Assembly (NCBI GenBank): GCA_963691705.1
Contig: OY829542.1
Span: 43,707,105-43,771,104 of the forward strand
DNA from: Viola odorata
Taxonomy: Eukaryota; Streptophyta; Magnoliopsida; Malpighiales; Violaceae
Direction: 5' to 3'
DNA length: 64,000 bases
A model generated the notes under the pieces. The model made no database searches and had not been told where the DNA came from. It worked only from the letters and a program-made list of their open reading frames with translations. The position numbers and the translations under genes were made by a program. How positions within the stretch are numbered: the stretch's first letter is position 1; each line of letters starts with the position of its first letter. Positions 11,401 through 23,193 of this stretch are shown here, one piece after another.

Positions 11401-11988
11401 ATCACAGCTCTCCACCACAACTCCCTCATCATTTCCCACTGGTTCAGTGTTCTCTCCATCTTGACCTCCAGGCTCACCACAACATCCTCATCATTTCCCA
11501 CTAGTTCATTGTTCTCTCCATTCTGACCCTCAACCTCATCACAACTCTCCACCAGATGATCATCTACATACGGTAGGAGTAGAGGAACACCCCTTACTCC
11601 ACTATCAGCACCAGCAGTTGAACACATCTCACTAGAAACACCCCCTACCCCATCTTCATCACCAGGAACCACATCTTCCACTTCTTCATCACTACTGTCA
11701 AGATTGATAACCAAAATAGGGGTGTTGACTCCATTATCCACATAAACTTCTAGTGTATCCTCACCATTGGTCAACATCTCTGCAGTGATTCTCTTTAGGT
11801 ATTTCTCCTTCCTCAAACCCCTGCCTCCTTCCTCAAAATCTTGCCATGGATATTTTGCCTCATAATAGCGAGTTGTTGCATAGAATCCACACTCCACTAC
11901 TCTTTTGCGTATATCATCTAGTGTCAGCATATCATGCTCAATAAAAAAACTTTCTTCCACTGCATCTACATAATGCAGTTTGGGAAGT
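8410..11988 (-). pseudogene. MuDR-type MULE transposase (interrupted, with nonsense and frameshift lesions)
   Basis: The gene reads right to left. The N-terminal PB1-like part (…FFIEHDMLTLDDIR) reaches 11988, where the nested retrotransposon begins; the frame resumes at 32207-32252 beyond it. An acidic linker (11650-10950) follows, then the MuDR zinc-binding region, the MULE transposase core (GIDGCHLKG near 10210; DSECKDNW near 10100; LSESFNSY near 9650), a SWIM motif CXCXnCXH near 9240-9290, a CCHC knuckle near 8940-8980, and a Pro/Ser-rich tail ending RKWIP at 8410. Introns fit GT-AG rules at 9944-10014 and 9537-9629. Lesions are in-frame TAG codons at 10723-10725, 10075-10077 and about 9294-9298, an apparent frameshift near 11480, and a probable one near 8870. 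It would otherwise cut and join the MULE ends in the nucleus. Defects make this a pseudogene. Confidence 0.85.
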
Positions 11989-14385
11989 TGTTGCTACCCG
12001 ATTTTGGATTTCTCGTCACAATTTCGCATATTTAACGTTTACCGCATTTAATAGTTCTTCTGGGTCAAATTTCTGTCGATTCTTGGTCCTAGGCTAGTTT
12101 GTTTAATATTTCGTGTCATTTCATGCACTTTCAATTTTTTCGTACTTTTAACTGTCTTTTCGCTCGAACTTCTCTCGGTCCCGAGTAAGTTTTCTCGGAC
12201 CGTAGGTCGGACGTGTAATTTCTTTAATTGATAATTACGTACTATTTTTCTCATTCACGCCATCGAGTTTTGTTTCGTTCAATTTTTATCGTAAGGACAT
12301 TTATTTTACGTCCGAACTTTTAACATTTCCGAAAGAGAAAATAAATGCGTCAAATCAAGTTTTGCATTTCTTTACTGTATATAGTTTTTTTTGTCTTATT
12401 TTTCTGCACGTCGTGGCATCCTCGGTTTGGCTTTAATTTCGTTTTCGAGCGATTTCGCTCGTACAAAAAATATCCCGTTCGAACCAATTAAATAAATATC
12501 TTCCAAACATCACCTAGCCACATACCCAAACTTGCCGATTTCCAGCCACACACTCTCCCAACCGAATCCAAATTTTCCTCTATAAATAGAGCACCCTCAC
12601 AACAATGACAAAAGGGGGGACGAATCCGGCTCTAGTCCTCCCCCTCCCTTTGATTTCAGCTCGCTTCCTCGCCGTCGCAGCTGCTGCCTTTCCGGCGCTG
12701 CGCTGCTGCTGTTGTTCTCCGTCGCCGCTGCTGCCTTGCCTGCGCTGCGCCGCTGCTGCTGCTCTCCACTGCCGCTGCTGCCTCGATGCTGGTCGGCTAG
12801 AGGTTGTAAACGAGTGTCGTTGCTGCTGGTCTGCTGCGCTGCCGCTGTTTGCCGTACTGCTCCTGTCACCGGAGCTGCTGCTGTTTGCCGTTGCTGCTGC
12901 TGTTTGCCGTACTGCTCCTGTCACCGGAGCTGCTGCTGTTTGCCGTTGCTGCTGCACTGTTCTGGTCCGTTTGGATGAAGAAGACGATTGAACAGGAGGG
13001 GAGGGTTAAGACGTGGTCTGTGCTGCTTTAATTGTTTGGTTATGGGCTTGGTTTATGCCAAGCCCAAATGAAGAAGAAGGAGGAAAGAAAGGTAACGCGT
13101 GGGCTTGTTTTAATTAAAGTCTTGGGCTTGGATTTATTCCAAGCCCATTTGTTGTTGTTCAAAAAATTAGAAAGCTGGCCTAGCCCGGCCCATTTAATTT
13201 GCGTAAAATGTTCGTGTGCATACAAATTATTTTTCATAAACTCTAGTGTTAATTTTTCGTATGACTTCTCGTATGCGATAAATTATTTACCTTATACCAT
13301 GTTTAAATTTTCATATGTTCTTTCGTATGAAATAATTTGTTTACTTGTTCGCCGTGTTTATTTAATTAATTGCTTGCTGGAAATTAAATAAATATTTGAA
13401 TGTGTTTTATTATTTATTGTTTTTCGAACTATCACTAATACTTTTCACTTTGTAGGTAAAAAAGATTCAAGTCTTTATTCGCAAGGTTATTTTAATCGAC
13501 TTGTTGTAATAATTAGCTACATTAATTATTCTGACCTCCAATTTGTAATAATTAGATAAGTAGTTATTATTTTGAATTATGGTTTGTAATAATTAGCTAA
13601 GTAGTTAAAAATCGTGTATGTTTGTATACCTAAAGTATTTATGTCAATTGTCGTCGATCGGGGTTCGTCCAAAAGGTAAGATTACCTTAAACGTTTCCTT
13701 GTTTGTTTACACGAAGGTCCAAAGCCTTAACCTTATCGTATACATAACCACTTAGGAAATGCTAGAACCACTAAATCGTATGCATGACATATAGAATTGC
13801 TAATGAGTAAAATCAACCCACATGCTTACATGTTTACACCACTCGCGTTTAATTACCATGAAATTATTTGTTTCTCTTGTTAAGTGATATGCATAATGGC
13901 TCCAAAGGCCATACCAACCATATGTGCATTCATAAAAACGTACGATGCTAGTTTTTGCCATGACAGGTCACTTAGTAACTAGATAATCATGCATGGCCCA
14001 ATGATAAAGGGGGAACGTCCGCTCTAGCATAGAGACAAAACGGTAACCCCGTTCCTCTGACCCAAACGGAAATAACAAGTCCCAAATGCTAAGATGTAAC
14101 ATCACCTTCGAGGGCCCAAATTACATGTTTAAAACATATTTTTCTCAGAACACCTCGCATACCGGTAACCTTTTTTAAGGATGTGACTTGGGTGCCTAAC
14201 GCCTTCCCAAGTCCATAAATACGACCTCGAATCGTTGTTCTTTGGTTTAGACCATTGTACCTTAGTTTATTTATTTTTATGCCATGACGATTAGGTTCCC
14301 TAAACCATAGAAAAATTAGGGTGGCGACTTCATTTTGCATGATGTTAAGACAAGTCCAACGCTTGTCTCGCATCGGGTAACAACA
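11989..14385 (+). repeat. Inverted 3' LTR copy (2397 bp)
   Basis: Plus-strand sequence from 11989 to about 14373 matches the minus strand of 32202-29855 at about 97-98 percent by eye, including TATAAATA at 12581-12588 and the CTG-rich block at 12660-12960. The last about 55 bases of the LTR (through GGGGGTGCGACA) are absent. Instead the copy ends CGGGTAACAACA at 14385, which on the minus strand reads as the first bases of the LTR immediately after the polypurine tract. The LTR therefore starts correctly and then continues as its own inverted copy. Confidence 0.8.
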
Positions 14386-14403
14386 GTTGCCCCCTCTTTA
14401 CTG
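14386..14403 (-). promoter_or_regulatory. Polypurine tract of the TAT-like element
   Basis: Minus strand CAGTAAAGAGGGGGCAAC directly precedes TGTTGTTACCCG. Its position and composition are those of a plus-strand primer next to a 3' LTR. Confidence 0.65.
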
Positions 14404-14659
14404 TCTGATCAAAAATACAGTGCAACTGAGATTTTTGATTAACAGTAAAGACGGTTGCCCCAAGTATTTACCACGTTTTGGAAATGATGAAGACTTACCT
14501 GAGAGTGGGGTGAGCTTTAGATTCTGGTCTGGGTGAGGCTATCACATTGCCAGATGATGGCATGAAAAAAATGAGACTGCAGGTCCGTGCGAGGCTATCG
14601 CTCTCCGGGCGTTGTTGCGGAAAATGTAAATGTGTGTCCGTGCGGGGCTATCGCTCTTC
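14404..14659. other. Short non-repeat part of the TAT-like internal region
   Basis: About 250 bp between the polypurine tract and the 48-bp array, without a coding frame. Diverged forms of the array unit (gtccgtgcgaggctatcgctc) begin at about 14585. Confidence 0.5.
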
Positions 14660-15350
14660 GGACGATGTTGAAAGGTAAGGATATCCGGGCGAGGCTATCG
14701 CAGTCGCGGACGATGCTGAAAGGTAAAGATATTTGGGCGAGGCTATCATAGTCGCGGACGTTGCTGAAAGGTAAAAATATCTAGGCGAGGCTATCGCAGT
14801 CGCGGACGATGCTGAAAGGTAAAGATATCCGGGCGAGGCTATCGCAGTCACAGACGATGTTGAAAGGTAAAGATATCCGGGCGAGGCTATCGCAGTCGCG
14901 GACGATGCTGAAAGGTAAAGATATCCGGGCGAGGTTATCGCAGTCGCGGACGATGCTGAAAGGTAAAGATATCCGGGCGAGGCTATCGCAGTCGCGAACG
15001 TTGCTGAAAGGTAAAGATATCCGGGCGAGGCTATCGCAGTCGCGGACGATACTGAAAGGTAAAGATATCCGAGCGAGGCTATCGCAGTCACGGACGATGC
15101 TGGAAGGTAAAGATATTCGGGCAAGGCTATCGCAGTCGCGGACGTTGCTGAAAGGTAAAGATATCCGGGCGAGGCTATCGCAGTCGCGGACGATGCTGAA
15201 AGGTAAAGATATGCGGGCGAGGCTATCGCAGTCGCGGACGATGCTGAAAGGTAAAGATATCCGGGCGAGGCTATCGCAGTCGCGGACGTTGCTGAAAGGT
15301 AAAGATATCCGGGCGAGGCTATCGCAGTCGCGGACGTTCTGGAAAATGTT
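14660..15350. repeat. 48-bp tandem array, about 14 units
   Basis: Unit aaaggtaaagatatccgggc then gaggctatcgcagtcgcgga then cgatgctg, repeated with a constant 48-bp step and a few substitutions per copy. The unit is exactly 16 codons, so both strands remain open across the array. The resulting frames (KGKDIRARLSQSRTML units on plus, YLYLSASSATAIASPG on minus) are a by-product and not a gene. Confidence 0.95.
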
Positions 15351-15379
15351 GATGTAGATTCGTGCGAGGCTATCGCTAT

Positions 15380-15597
15380 CCGAATGCTGGTGCTGAAAAT
15401 ATAGTCGCTCAAGGAGGAGTTATATAGATATGCAGAAAAGTAGTCGCTCAAGGAGGAGTATTTTAGATATAGTATGCAGGAAAGTAGTCGCTCAAGGAGG
15501 AGTATTTAGATAGACAGGAATTTAAATGACAGGAAAGTAGTCGCTCAAGGAGGAGTATTTTAGATATAGTATGCAGGAAAGTAGTCGCTCAAGGAGG
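15380..15597. repeat. gtagtcgctcaaggaggagt array, left fragment
   Basis: Four to five units built round aaagtagtcgctcaaggagg, with spacers of variable length (tattttagatatagtatgc). The array continues at 23194 after the inserted gypsy element, which landed in the middle of it. Confidence 0.9.
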
Positions 15598-15602
15598 AGT
15601 AG

Positions 15603-16509
15603 TGATACGATCCTGGTTCCTTAGGATGCGTAGCACCAATTTGGATCTTTGTTCAAAGACGGATTTCCTGCGGAAATAGATAACTCGACAAGTACGAGCT
15701 TAGACCACTTAGCTAACCTGTGCTAAGAGCCCTAATCGATTTCAAGTCAAGGGTCTTGAATCGGGTTCTTAGGACTAGACTCAACAATGTGAGAATCACA
15801 CTAAGATAAACGACACAATAATACAATTCCAAGATTTACTTGTATACGACTCAAGTATTGCGGACTCAAGAAGAACAAGGTTCAACCAACTTGAACAAGG
15901 GTCAGAGATTGAAGAGATTAACTCAATTTATCAAATAACAGCCAACTTAATAAAGTAGCCAAGTGGTTCCTTATATAGGTTACAAACAAACCCTAATAGT
16001 AAACCAAATAGGAATAGAAGTAGGACTTCCAAAATAGGAAGATAACTTAACTAATTAAAACTGTCTAATTAACTAATTAAGCTAAAATAATTAAAGTCAA
16101 CAACTTGAACTTCAGTCAACGCGCGCTTCTGGACACGCGAAACGGGCAGGAGCCGTTTTGAGCAATCGGCACGCGAGACAGATGAGTGAAACGGCAATGG
16201 CTGAGTGAAACGGTCAAGTGCCGATTTAAGCGAAACGGACAAGAGCCGTTTTGAACGAATCGGACAAGAGCCGTTTTGGTGACAAACGGTCAAGTGCCGT
16301 TTCTGGCAGAATCATCTTCGGTCATTGTGAATGTAAGGAGATTCACAACTCTTGGTGTCTTCTCTCTAAGTGCAGCTTCCTCACTTGTCCTCTCACATTC
16401 CAGCTCCTTGTGAATGAGAGATGACAAACGGTCTTGAAGCTTTCTAGCTCTGGCTCGAGTCATTGGACCAGCTGGTGGTAACGGTAGTTGGATGCGTGGA
16501 TTCGCATCA
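15603..16509 (-). repeat. Gypsy element 3' LTR (907 bp)
   Basis: Direct copy of 22282-23188 with five noted substitutions. On the minus strand it starts TGATGCGAATCC and ends GGATCGTATCA. It contains diverged AAACGGACAAGAGCCGTTTT-type repeats (16136-16305), and its first 220 bases encode the pol C-terminus. Confidence 0.95.
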
Positions 16510-17819
16510 TTCCCTCCCCCTTCGGAAGGATTCGCCCTCGAATCCGAATCGGCATCAGCTGAAAGTCCATACTCGTCATCTGCATCAAACAATTCTAAGT
16601 CAGAAACATTAAAGGTAGAGCTAACGGCACCATACTCATTCGGCAACGCCAGTTTATAGGCATTGTTGTTGATCTTCTCGACAATCTGGAACGGTCCGTC
16701 GCCTCTAGGAGATAGCTTGCCGCGGCGTTGGGCAGGAAAACGCTCCTTGCGCATATGCAACCAAACCCAATCGCCAACCTGGAACGTCACTAGCCGTCGG
16801 CCATCGTTCCGTTTCAGCATCAGCTTCTCATTCATGCGCTCAATGTTCTGCTTTGCCTTAGCATGTAATTGCTTGACAAAATCAGCCTTTTGGGCACCAT
16901 CTAAACTCACAACATCACTCAAAGGAAAAGGAGTTAAATCCAAAACAGTTCTAGGATTAAATCCATACACTAGTTCAAACGGCTAGTAATGAGTAGTAGA
17001 ATGAACAGCACGGTTGTAAGCAAATTCAATAAACGGTAAATGATCAACCCAAGTAGAAACATGCTTACGAACTAGGGTGCGTAAAAGGGAGCCAAGAGTC
17101 CGATTTACCACCTCTGTTTGACCATCCATTTGTGGGTGATAAGATGTAGAGTACAATAACTTAGTACCAAGTTTCTTCCATAAGACACGCCAAAAATGAC
17201 TAAGAAACTTAGTATCTCTATCACTCACAATCGTCAAAGGGATACCATGCAAACGGACTACTTCACGAAAGAACAAATCAGCAATCTGAGTAGCATCAGA
17301 AGTAGTCGAACATGCAATAAAATGGGACATTTTTGAAAACCTGTCCACCACAACAAAAACACTATCCTTACCGTTCTTAGACCTGGGTAGTCCGACGACA
17401 AAGTCCATGGACAAATCGGTCCAAGGATGAGAAGGAACAGGTAACGACATGTATTCTCCATGACCAGCAGATGTAGATTTGGCTCTACGACAAGTCAAAC
17501 ATCTAGCAATAAGGCGCACGACATCACGCTTCATGTGAGGCCAATAAAAGTGATCATGTAACACATCCAAAGTTTTAGTCACGCCAAAGTGACCCATTAA
17601 ACCACCACTATGGGCTTCATGCACCAGTAATTCACGAAGAGAGCAATGAGGAATACATAAATGTTTGCCTTTAAACAAATAACCCTCATGCTTGTAGAAT
17701 TTAGAACCAGAAATAGAAACGCCATGCAAATAAATATCACCAAAATCAGAATCGGTAGCATAGAGTTCGATAATGTGCGAAAATCCAAGCAATTTGGCAT
17801 TTAGAGAAGTAATGAGCAC
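16290..17819 (-). pseudogene. pol: Gypsy integrase with C-terminus extending into the 3' LTR
   Basis: Zinc-binding HHCC region ([17 protein letters not shown]…CLTCRRAKS), DDE core ([29 protein letters not shown]) and a GPY-type module (RGKLSPRGDGPFQIVEKI). A TAG at 16983-16985 interrupts the frame just before PFELVYGFNP; the same frame then runs to 16290. The tail (GPMTRARARKLQDRLSS…) is encoded inside the LTR, as in CRM chromoviruses. I do not see a clear chromodomain. Confidence 0.88.
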
Positions 17820-19582
17820 GTACCTTCGAGATAGTGCATCGGCAACACATTCTCTTTACCTTGCTTGTACTGAATGTGGTAAGGGAAGGCTTCAATGAAT
17901 TCCATCCAAACGGCATGTCGCCGATTCAGCTTCCCTTGACCCTTTAGGTATTTCAAGCTCAAATGGTCTGTGTGGATGATAAACTCTCTCGGCATCAAGT
18001 AGTGTTGCCATGTTTCCAACGCTCTGACAAGAGCATAGAACTCCTTGTCATAGGTAGGATATCGGAGTTGGGCATCCTTGAGCTTTTCACTGAAATAGGC
18101 AATCGGTCGTTTCTCTTGCATCAGAACGGCGCCGATCCCTAACCCGCTGGCGTCGCACTCGATCTCAAACGCCTTGCTGAAGTCGGGCAATGCTAGCACG
18201 GGAGCGGCACAGAGCCGTTCCTTGAGGGTAGCAAACGCCTCCTCCTGTTGTTGCTCCCACCTGAAAACAACATTCTTTTTTGTTAAATCATTCAATGGAA
18301 CGACAATGGTGCTAAAATCCTTTACAAAACGCCGATAGAAACTCGCTAATCCATGGAACGATCTCACATCGGTAGCGGCCTTCGGCGTCGGCCATTCCCG
18401 TATCGCGCGGATCTTCTCTTCATCCACTTTAACGCCTCCTGTACTAACAATGAAACCAAGAAAACCAACTTGTTCCAATGCAAAAGAACACTTACTAGGT
18501 TTAGCATATAATTTCTGCTCACGAAGTGTTAGAAAAACTTCCCTAAGATGTAAAGCATGCTCATCCAATGATTTGCTATAGATTAAGATGTCATCAAAAT
18601 AAACTACAACAAATTTACCAATTAAGTGCCGAAGTACATGGTTCATTAACCTCATAAAGGTGCTAGGAGCATTAGTCAAGCCAAACGGCATAACCATCCA
18701 TTCATATAAGCCATACTTAGTTTTAAAAGCAGTTTTCCATTCATCCCCTTCTTTCATACGAATTTGGTGGTAGCCACTCATTAAATCAATTTTAGAAAAT
18801 ACTATACTACCACTTAATTCATCTAACATATCATCCAATCGAGGAATAGGATGGCGATACTTTACAGTGATTTTGTTGACTGCTCGACAATCAACACACA
18901 TGCGCCAAGATCCGTCCTTCTTTGGGACCAGAATGACTGGAACGGCACAGGGGGACAGACTCTCCCGAACGTACCCACGCGCAAGCAAATCGTCAACTTG
19001 CCGTTGCAGTTCCTTTGTCTCCTCTGGATTGGATCGGTAAGCCGGCCGATGAGGAATTGCCGATCCAGGAACAAAGTCGATCTGATGTTCTATGCCTCGA
19101 ATCGGAGGTAAGCCAGGTGGCATTTCTTCGGGTAGAACATCTCCAAATTCCTGCAAGAGAGAAGATATACCAATCGGAACGGTAGGGTGCCGTTCCGTTT
19201 CATTTGAGGTTAAACAATAAGAGCGAAAACGGATAAGAAGTAGAGGACGGCTTGCGTCAAAACAATTGTTATGAGAAAGCATGGCTCTCCTTACTTCGCT
19301 CCCCTTGGCATATACACTCAATTTCTTTTTATTTACCTCTCCTTTTCTCTCAATGCCACTCTCAGCACGCTTACTCTTTTCGTGCGAATGTTTACACTCG
19401 CCCTCTGCATGTTTGCTGTTTTCATGCGACTGTTTACACTCTCCCTCTGCATGTTTACTGTTTTCATGCGAATGTTTAAGGCTCACACTCTCAGTGTTTC
19501 CCTCTATATATTTCACACTCAAACCTTCTTTTTCTCTCGCAAGCTGTTTTGAAATTTCATATTCAGCATGTGACTTAGCAAG
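17801..19582 (-). pseudogene. pol: Gypsy reverse transcriptase and RNase H
   Basis: A linker with His/Glu-rich repeats ([12 protein letters not shown]) precedes the RT domain ([31 protein letters not shown], active-site YFDD in [11 protein letters not shown]). The connection domain and RNase H ([16 protein letters not shown]…[14 protein letters not shown]…[10 protein letters not shown]) follow. The frame breaks at about 17851 by loss of one G before the ADALSRR motif. It would copy the element RNA in the particle. Defects make the copy dependent on others. Confidence 0.9.
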
Positions 19583-21363
19583 TCATTGCTGATCCTCAAA
19601 CACTTCAGCTTGTGTTAACGGTGCCAAGGTGAACTTCTGACCATCCTTAACCAACTTGTAGATGTTCCTCTTCCCATCATGATTCGCTGCGCGATCAAAC
19701 TGCCATGGGCGTCCAAGGAGGATATGGCTTGCTTGCATCGGCACAACATCACAGAGAACTTCATCTTGGTATTTGCGATACGAAACTTAACAAGCACCTG
19801 TTTGGTTACCTTAATACCGTTGTCATCCGTCATCCAGTGTAGATGATACGGTTTCGGATGCTTTACCGTTGGCAAGTCCAGCTTATGAACCATCAGCGCA
19901 CTGGCACAGTTGGTGCAGCTTCCGTTGTCTATGATAATGGAACAACCCTTGTGATCAATCACCCCGCGGGTGTGGAACAGATTGGTCCGTTGCTCCTCAT
20001 CACACACTTCTTCTGTGGACTGTACGCTCAGGGTCCGTCGGATTACAAGCAACCGAACATGGTCACCTCTCTGATGGTCAATATCCGAATCGGTCTGACC
20101 GTTTCCCTCAGGTTCCGTTTCCTCCTGTTCATCATCCGATTCTTCCTCGCCAGTCGGCCTGATGATGAAAACTCTTTTATTCGGGCAGTCTGATTTCTTA
20201 TGCCCTCGGCCGTTGCACTTGAAACAGATAATTTCCTTAGTGGCTGGCCGATCCACTGGTGGAGTATAAGGTTTGGTAGGTGCCGTTTTAGAAGGAACAA
20301 CAGCACTGGCAGATCCCTTCAAAACGGCAGGGGCCGTTTTGTCATCCTTATTCCAAGACGTCTTCTTCCAAGGTGTCGACCCCGTAGACTTATAGGAACT
20401 CCTAGCTTTCCTATGTTTCTCAATCTTTTGAGCCATATGAAACATCTCCTCCATAGTGTTATATTGAGTCAGTTCCAATGCATCGGCAACGTCTGCATTC
20501 AAACCAGCAAGAAACCGAGCCATCGTTACCTCAGTTTCTTCAGTAATCTTCGCTTGAGCCAAAGCAATTTCCATCTCATTAAAGTATGCTCCAACTCCCT
20601 TGCTGCCTTGCTTCAAGGTTTGAAGCCGTTGATGAAGCTCACGGTGAAAGTGGGCAGGGACAAACCGTTGTCTCATCGCCTGCTTCATCTCTTCCCAATT
20701 AGCAATCGGACCAGCTAAGACAGCTGCCCTTTTCCGATTGAACTGCTCCCACCAATGACTAGCATACCCACAGAATTCGACTGCGGCGATCAGAACCTTT
20801 TTACCTTCCGAATAATTGTGACATAAGAAGATAGCATCTACTTTCCTTTCCCAAGTTAAGTATGCATCAGGGTCGTCAGTACCCTCAAACGGAGGTATTT
20901 TCATTTTGATGCTGTTTAGATTAGCATCCAAACGGTCATCCTCCCGTTCTCTCCTACCATCACGACGGTCTCGTCTCTCTCTCCTCTGTCCATCCCTTGT
21001 ATTTATCCAGCCTTCTCCCCCATCAGGTTCTCCTTCCCAATCAGAATATGGTAATTGTGGACCACGTCGGGCAAGTCGCCTAGGAGGGACCAAAGCAAGA
21101 TTAGGCCGACGATTCTCATCACGTGGTCGACGGGCGTTGTCATCTTCTTCGGACAGATCAGACAAACGGCCATCACGTTGGTTATTCGCGGCTATAGGAA
21201 CTGGATTAATGGTACCTAACGCTTCCACCTTAGCTATCCTTGCATCGGCAGTTAGCTGCCGCTCATTTGCAGTTAATTGCCGTTCATTCAATGTTCGGAG
21301 CTGTTCCGTCATTATGGCTAGTATAGCCGATAGATCGGGTTGTTGTACTCCCTCTTGAGACAT
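19583..21363 (-). pseudogene. gag: Gypsy gag and protease region (frameshifted)
   Basis: Starts MSQEGVQQPDL at 21363. A retrotransposon capsid domain is recognisable around residues 170-320 (SHWWEQFNRKRAAV…ELHQRLQTLKQGS), followed by a CCHC knuckle CFKCNGRGHKKSDC near residue 395 and an aspartic-protease-like motif IIIDNGSCTNCAS, where Asn replaces the more usual Gly after the catalytic Asp. A one-base deletion at about 19776 shifts the frame, after which the expected VVPMQASHILLGRPW region is read in another frame up to a TGA at 19583-19585 (probably CGA to TGA). Confidence 0.88.
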
Positions 21364-22281
21364 CTTTTACTTTTCCTGAAATTCACAACACCAAAGAAAA
21401 CGTAAAATTGCACTAACCTAGCACTCCCTCACGTGTTTACTCTCGTGTTTAATCACTCTAATAATCTCACAAAATCTCTCAAATTTCCCTGCAATGTTCA
21501 AGTGTTAGTGAGACTCAAGAATCCAAAGAAAAAGCTTCCAAGAAGACTCTCAAAGAAACTAGCACGGAAAAGAATTGTGACACTTGATATTTGAGTAATT
21601 GCAAGAACAACCAATCAAACAAATAGCAAGTAGAGTAGAAGGCAATTTCAAGGAATCAAAGAAAGCTCAAAATTGACTCGAAAGGACTCAAACAAGTTCA
21701 ATTTCAGTTATGATTGTAATACCCAATCGCAGTGCAATTTAATTCTTTGAGAAATCCGGTTTTTATGGAGCAAATACTTCTATATATTTTCGTATTTGTA
21801 GGATCGAATCCCTTTCTTTTCTTTGGGAAATTTTCCTGTTGTTGTTTTTTTTTTTTTTTTTGTTTTTTGATAGCAAAACACAAGTCAGTGTTTTGATCAG
21901 AACTCTGAACTCCGAATCGACCGATTCTTTTTGATTCGGAAGCCCAACAGATTCAGCTTTCCAACGAAACCACAATTACTAAAATCGGACTTCAGTTGCT
22001 ATATATATGAATACAAATTCGACAACTGAAGTTACTGAGACTGAACAGAATTTTCTCTTGTATTTTGTGACCTTCTTATGGGTAGAAAACGCAAGTAATT
22101 TAGCAAATTTCAACACAACAAACTGGAACGAAACACAACCAATTGTATTCAAGTAACTAACCAAGCACAGTAAAGAAATCGGTTTTGAATGGAGTAGAAA
22201 GAAATACCGATTTCAACGATGAAACTTGAAAACAATGAAGATACTTACCAATCTTTGAACGCCTTAAGCTCCGCTACCAAC
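21364..22281 (-). other. Untranslated leader of the gypsy element
   Basis: About 0.9 kb between the 5' LTR and the gag start, without a long frame. It contains a poly-A tract on the minus strand (21846-21862). Leader and packaging signals are expected here but not identifiable. Confidence 0.6.
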
Positions 22282-23188
22282 TGATACGATCCTGGTTCCT
22301 TAGGATGCGTAGCACCAATTTTGATCTTTGTTCAAAGACGGATTTCCTGCGGAAATAGATAACTCGACAAGTACGAGCTTAGACCACTTAGCTAACCTGT
22401 GCTAAGAGCCCTAATCGATTTCAAGTCAAGGGTCTTGAATCGGGTTCTTAGGACTAGACTCAACAATGTGAGAATCACACTAAGATAAACGACACAATAA
22501 TACAATTCCAAGATTTACTTGTATACGACTCAAGTATTGCGGACTCAAGAAGAACAAGGTTCAACCAACTTGAACAAGGGGCAAAGATTGAAGAGATTAA
22601 CTCAATTTATCAAATAACAGCCAACTTAATAAAGTAGCCAAGTGGTTCCTTATATAGGTTACAAACAAACCCTAATAGTAAACCAAATAGGAATAGAAGT
22701 AGGACTTCCAAAATAGGAAGATAACTTAACTAATTAAAACTGTCTAATTAACTAATTAAGCTAAAATAATTAAAGTCAACAACTTGAACTTCAGTCAACG
22801 CGCGCTTCTGGACACGCGAAACGGGCAGGAGCCGTTTTGAGCAATCGGCACGCGAGACAGATGAGTGAAACGGCAATGGCTGAGTGAAACGGTCAAGTGC
22901 CGATTTAAGCGAAACGGACAAGAGCCGTTTTGAACGAATCGGACAAGAGCCGTTTTGGTGACAAACGGTCAAGTGCCGTTTCTGGCAGAATCATCTTCGG
23001 TCATTGTGAATGTAAGGAGATTCACAACTCTTGGTGTCTTCTCTCTAAGTGCAACTTCCTCACTTGTCCTCTCACATTCCAGCTCCTTGTGAATGAGAGA
23101 TGACAAACGGTCTTGAAGCTTTCTAGCTCTGACTCGAGTCATTGGACCAGCTGGTGGTAACGGTAGTTGGATGCGTGGATTCGCATCA
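22282..23188 (-). repeat. Gypsy element 5' LTR (907 bp)
   Basis: Direct copy of the 3' LTR with the same length and ends. It is followed on the minus strand by the primer-binding site and a 0.9 kb leader (21364-22281) before gag. Confidence 0.95.
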
Positions 23189-23193
23189 AGTAG

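Larger units (their letters stand above)
15603..23188 (-). mobile_element. Ty3/gypsy chromovirus-like (CRM-like) LTR retrotransposon
   Basis: Two direct 907-bp LTRs (15603-16509, 22282-23188), both TGAT…ATCA, with the duplication AGTAG on each side (15598-15602, 23189-23193). Coding is on the minus strand in the order gag, protease, RT/RNase H, integrase. The primer-binding site after the 5' LTR reads TGGTAGCGGAGC (22279-22268), 10 of 12 matching the usual initiator-Met site. The purine tract GAAGGGGGAGGGAA precedes the 3' LTR at 16510. I see five differences between the LTRs, so the insertion is recent (about 0.2 My at 1.3e-8 per site per year). The pol frame runs about 220 bp into the 3' LTR, which is typical of CRM elements. 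Confidence 0.92.

Noticed and set aside
12580..12991. Gln/Ala-rich and Cys/Leu-rich frames (also at 31193-31586)
   Set aside because: CTG/CAG-rich low-complexity sequence within the LTR copies, open in several frames and present identically in both arms.
14648..15451. Long open frames of 267 and 182 residues on opposite strands
   Set aside because: Both are translations of the 48-bp tandem repeat, whose length is a multiple of three. No start context or non-repeat domain is present.
20200..21358. Plus-strand frames of 150-172 residues over the gypsy gag
   Set aside because: Antisense shadows of the gag frame, with no domain of their own.
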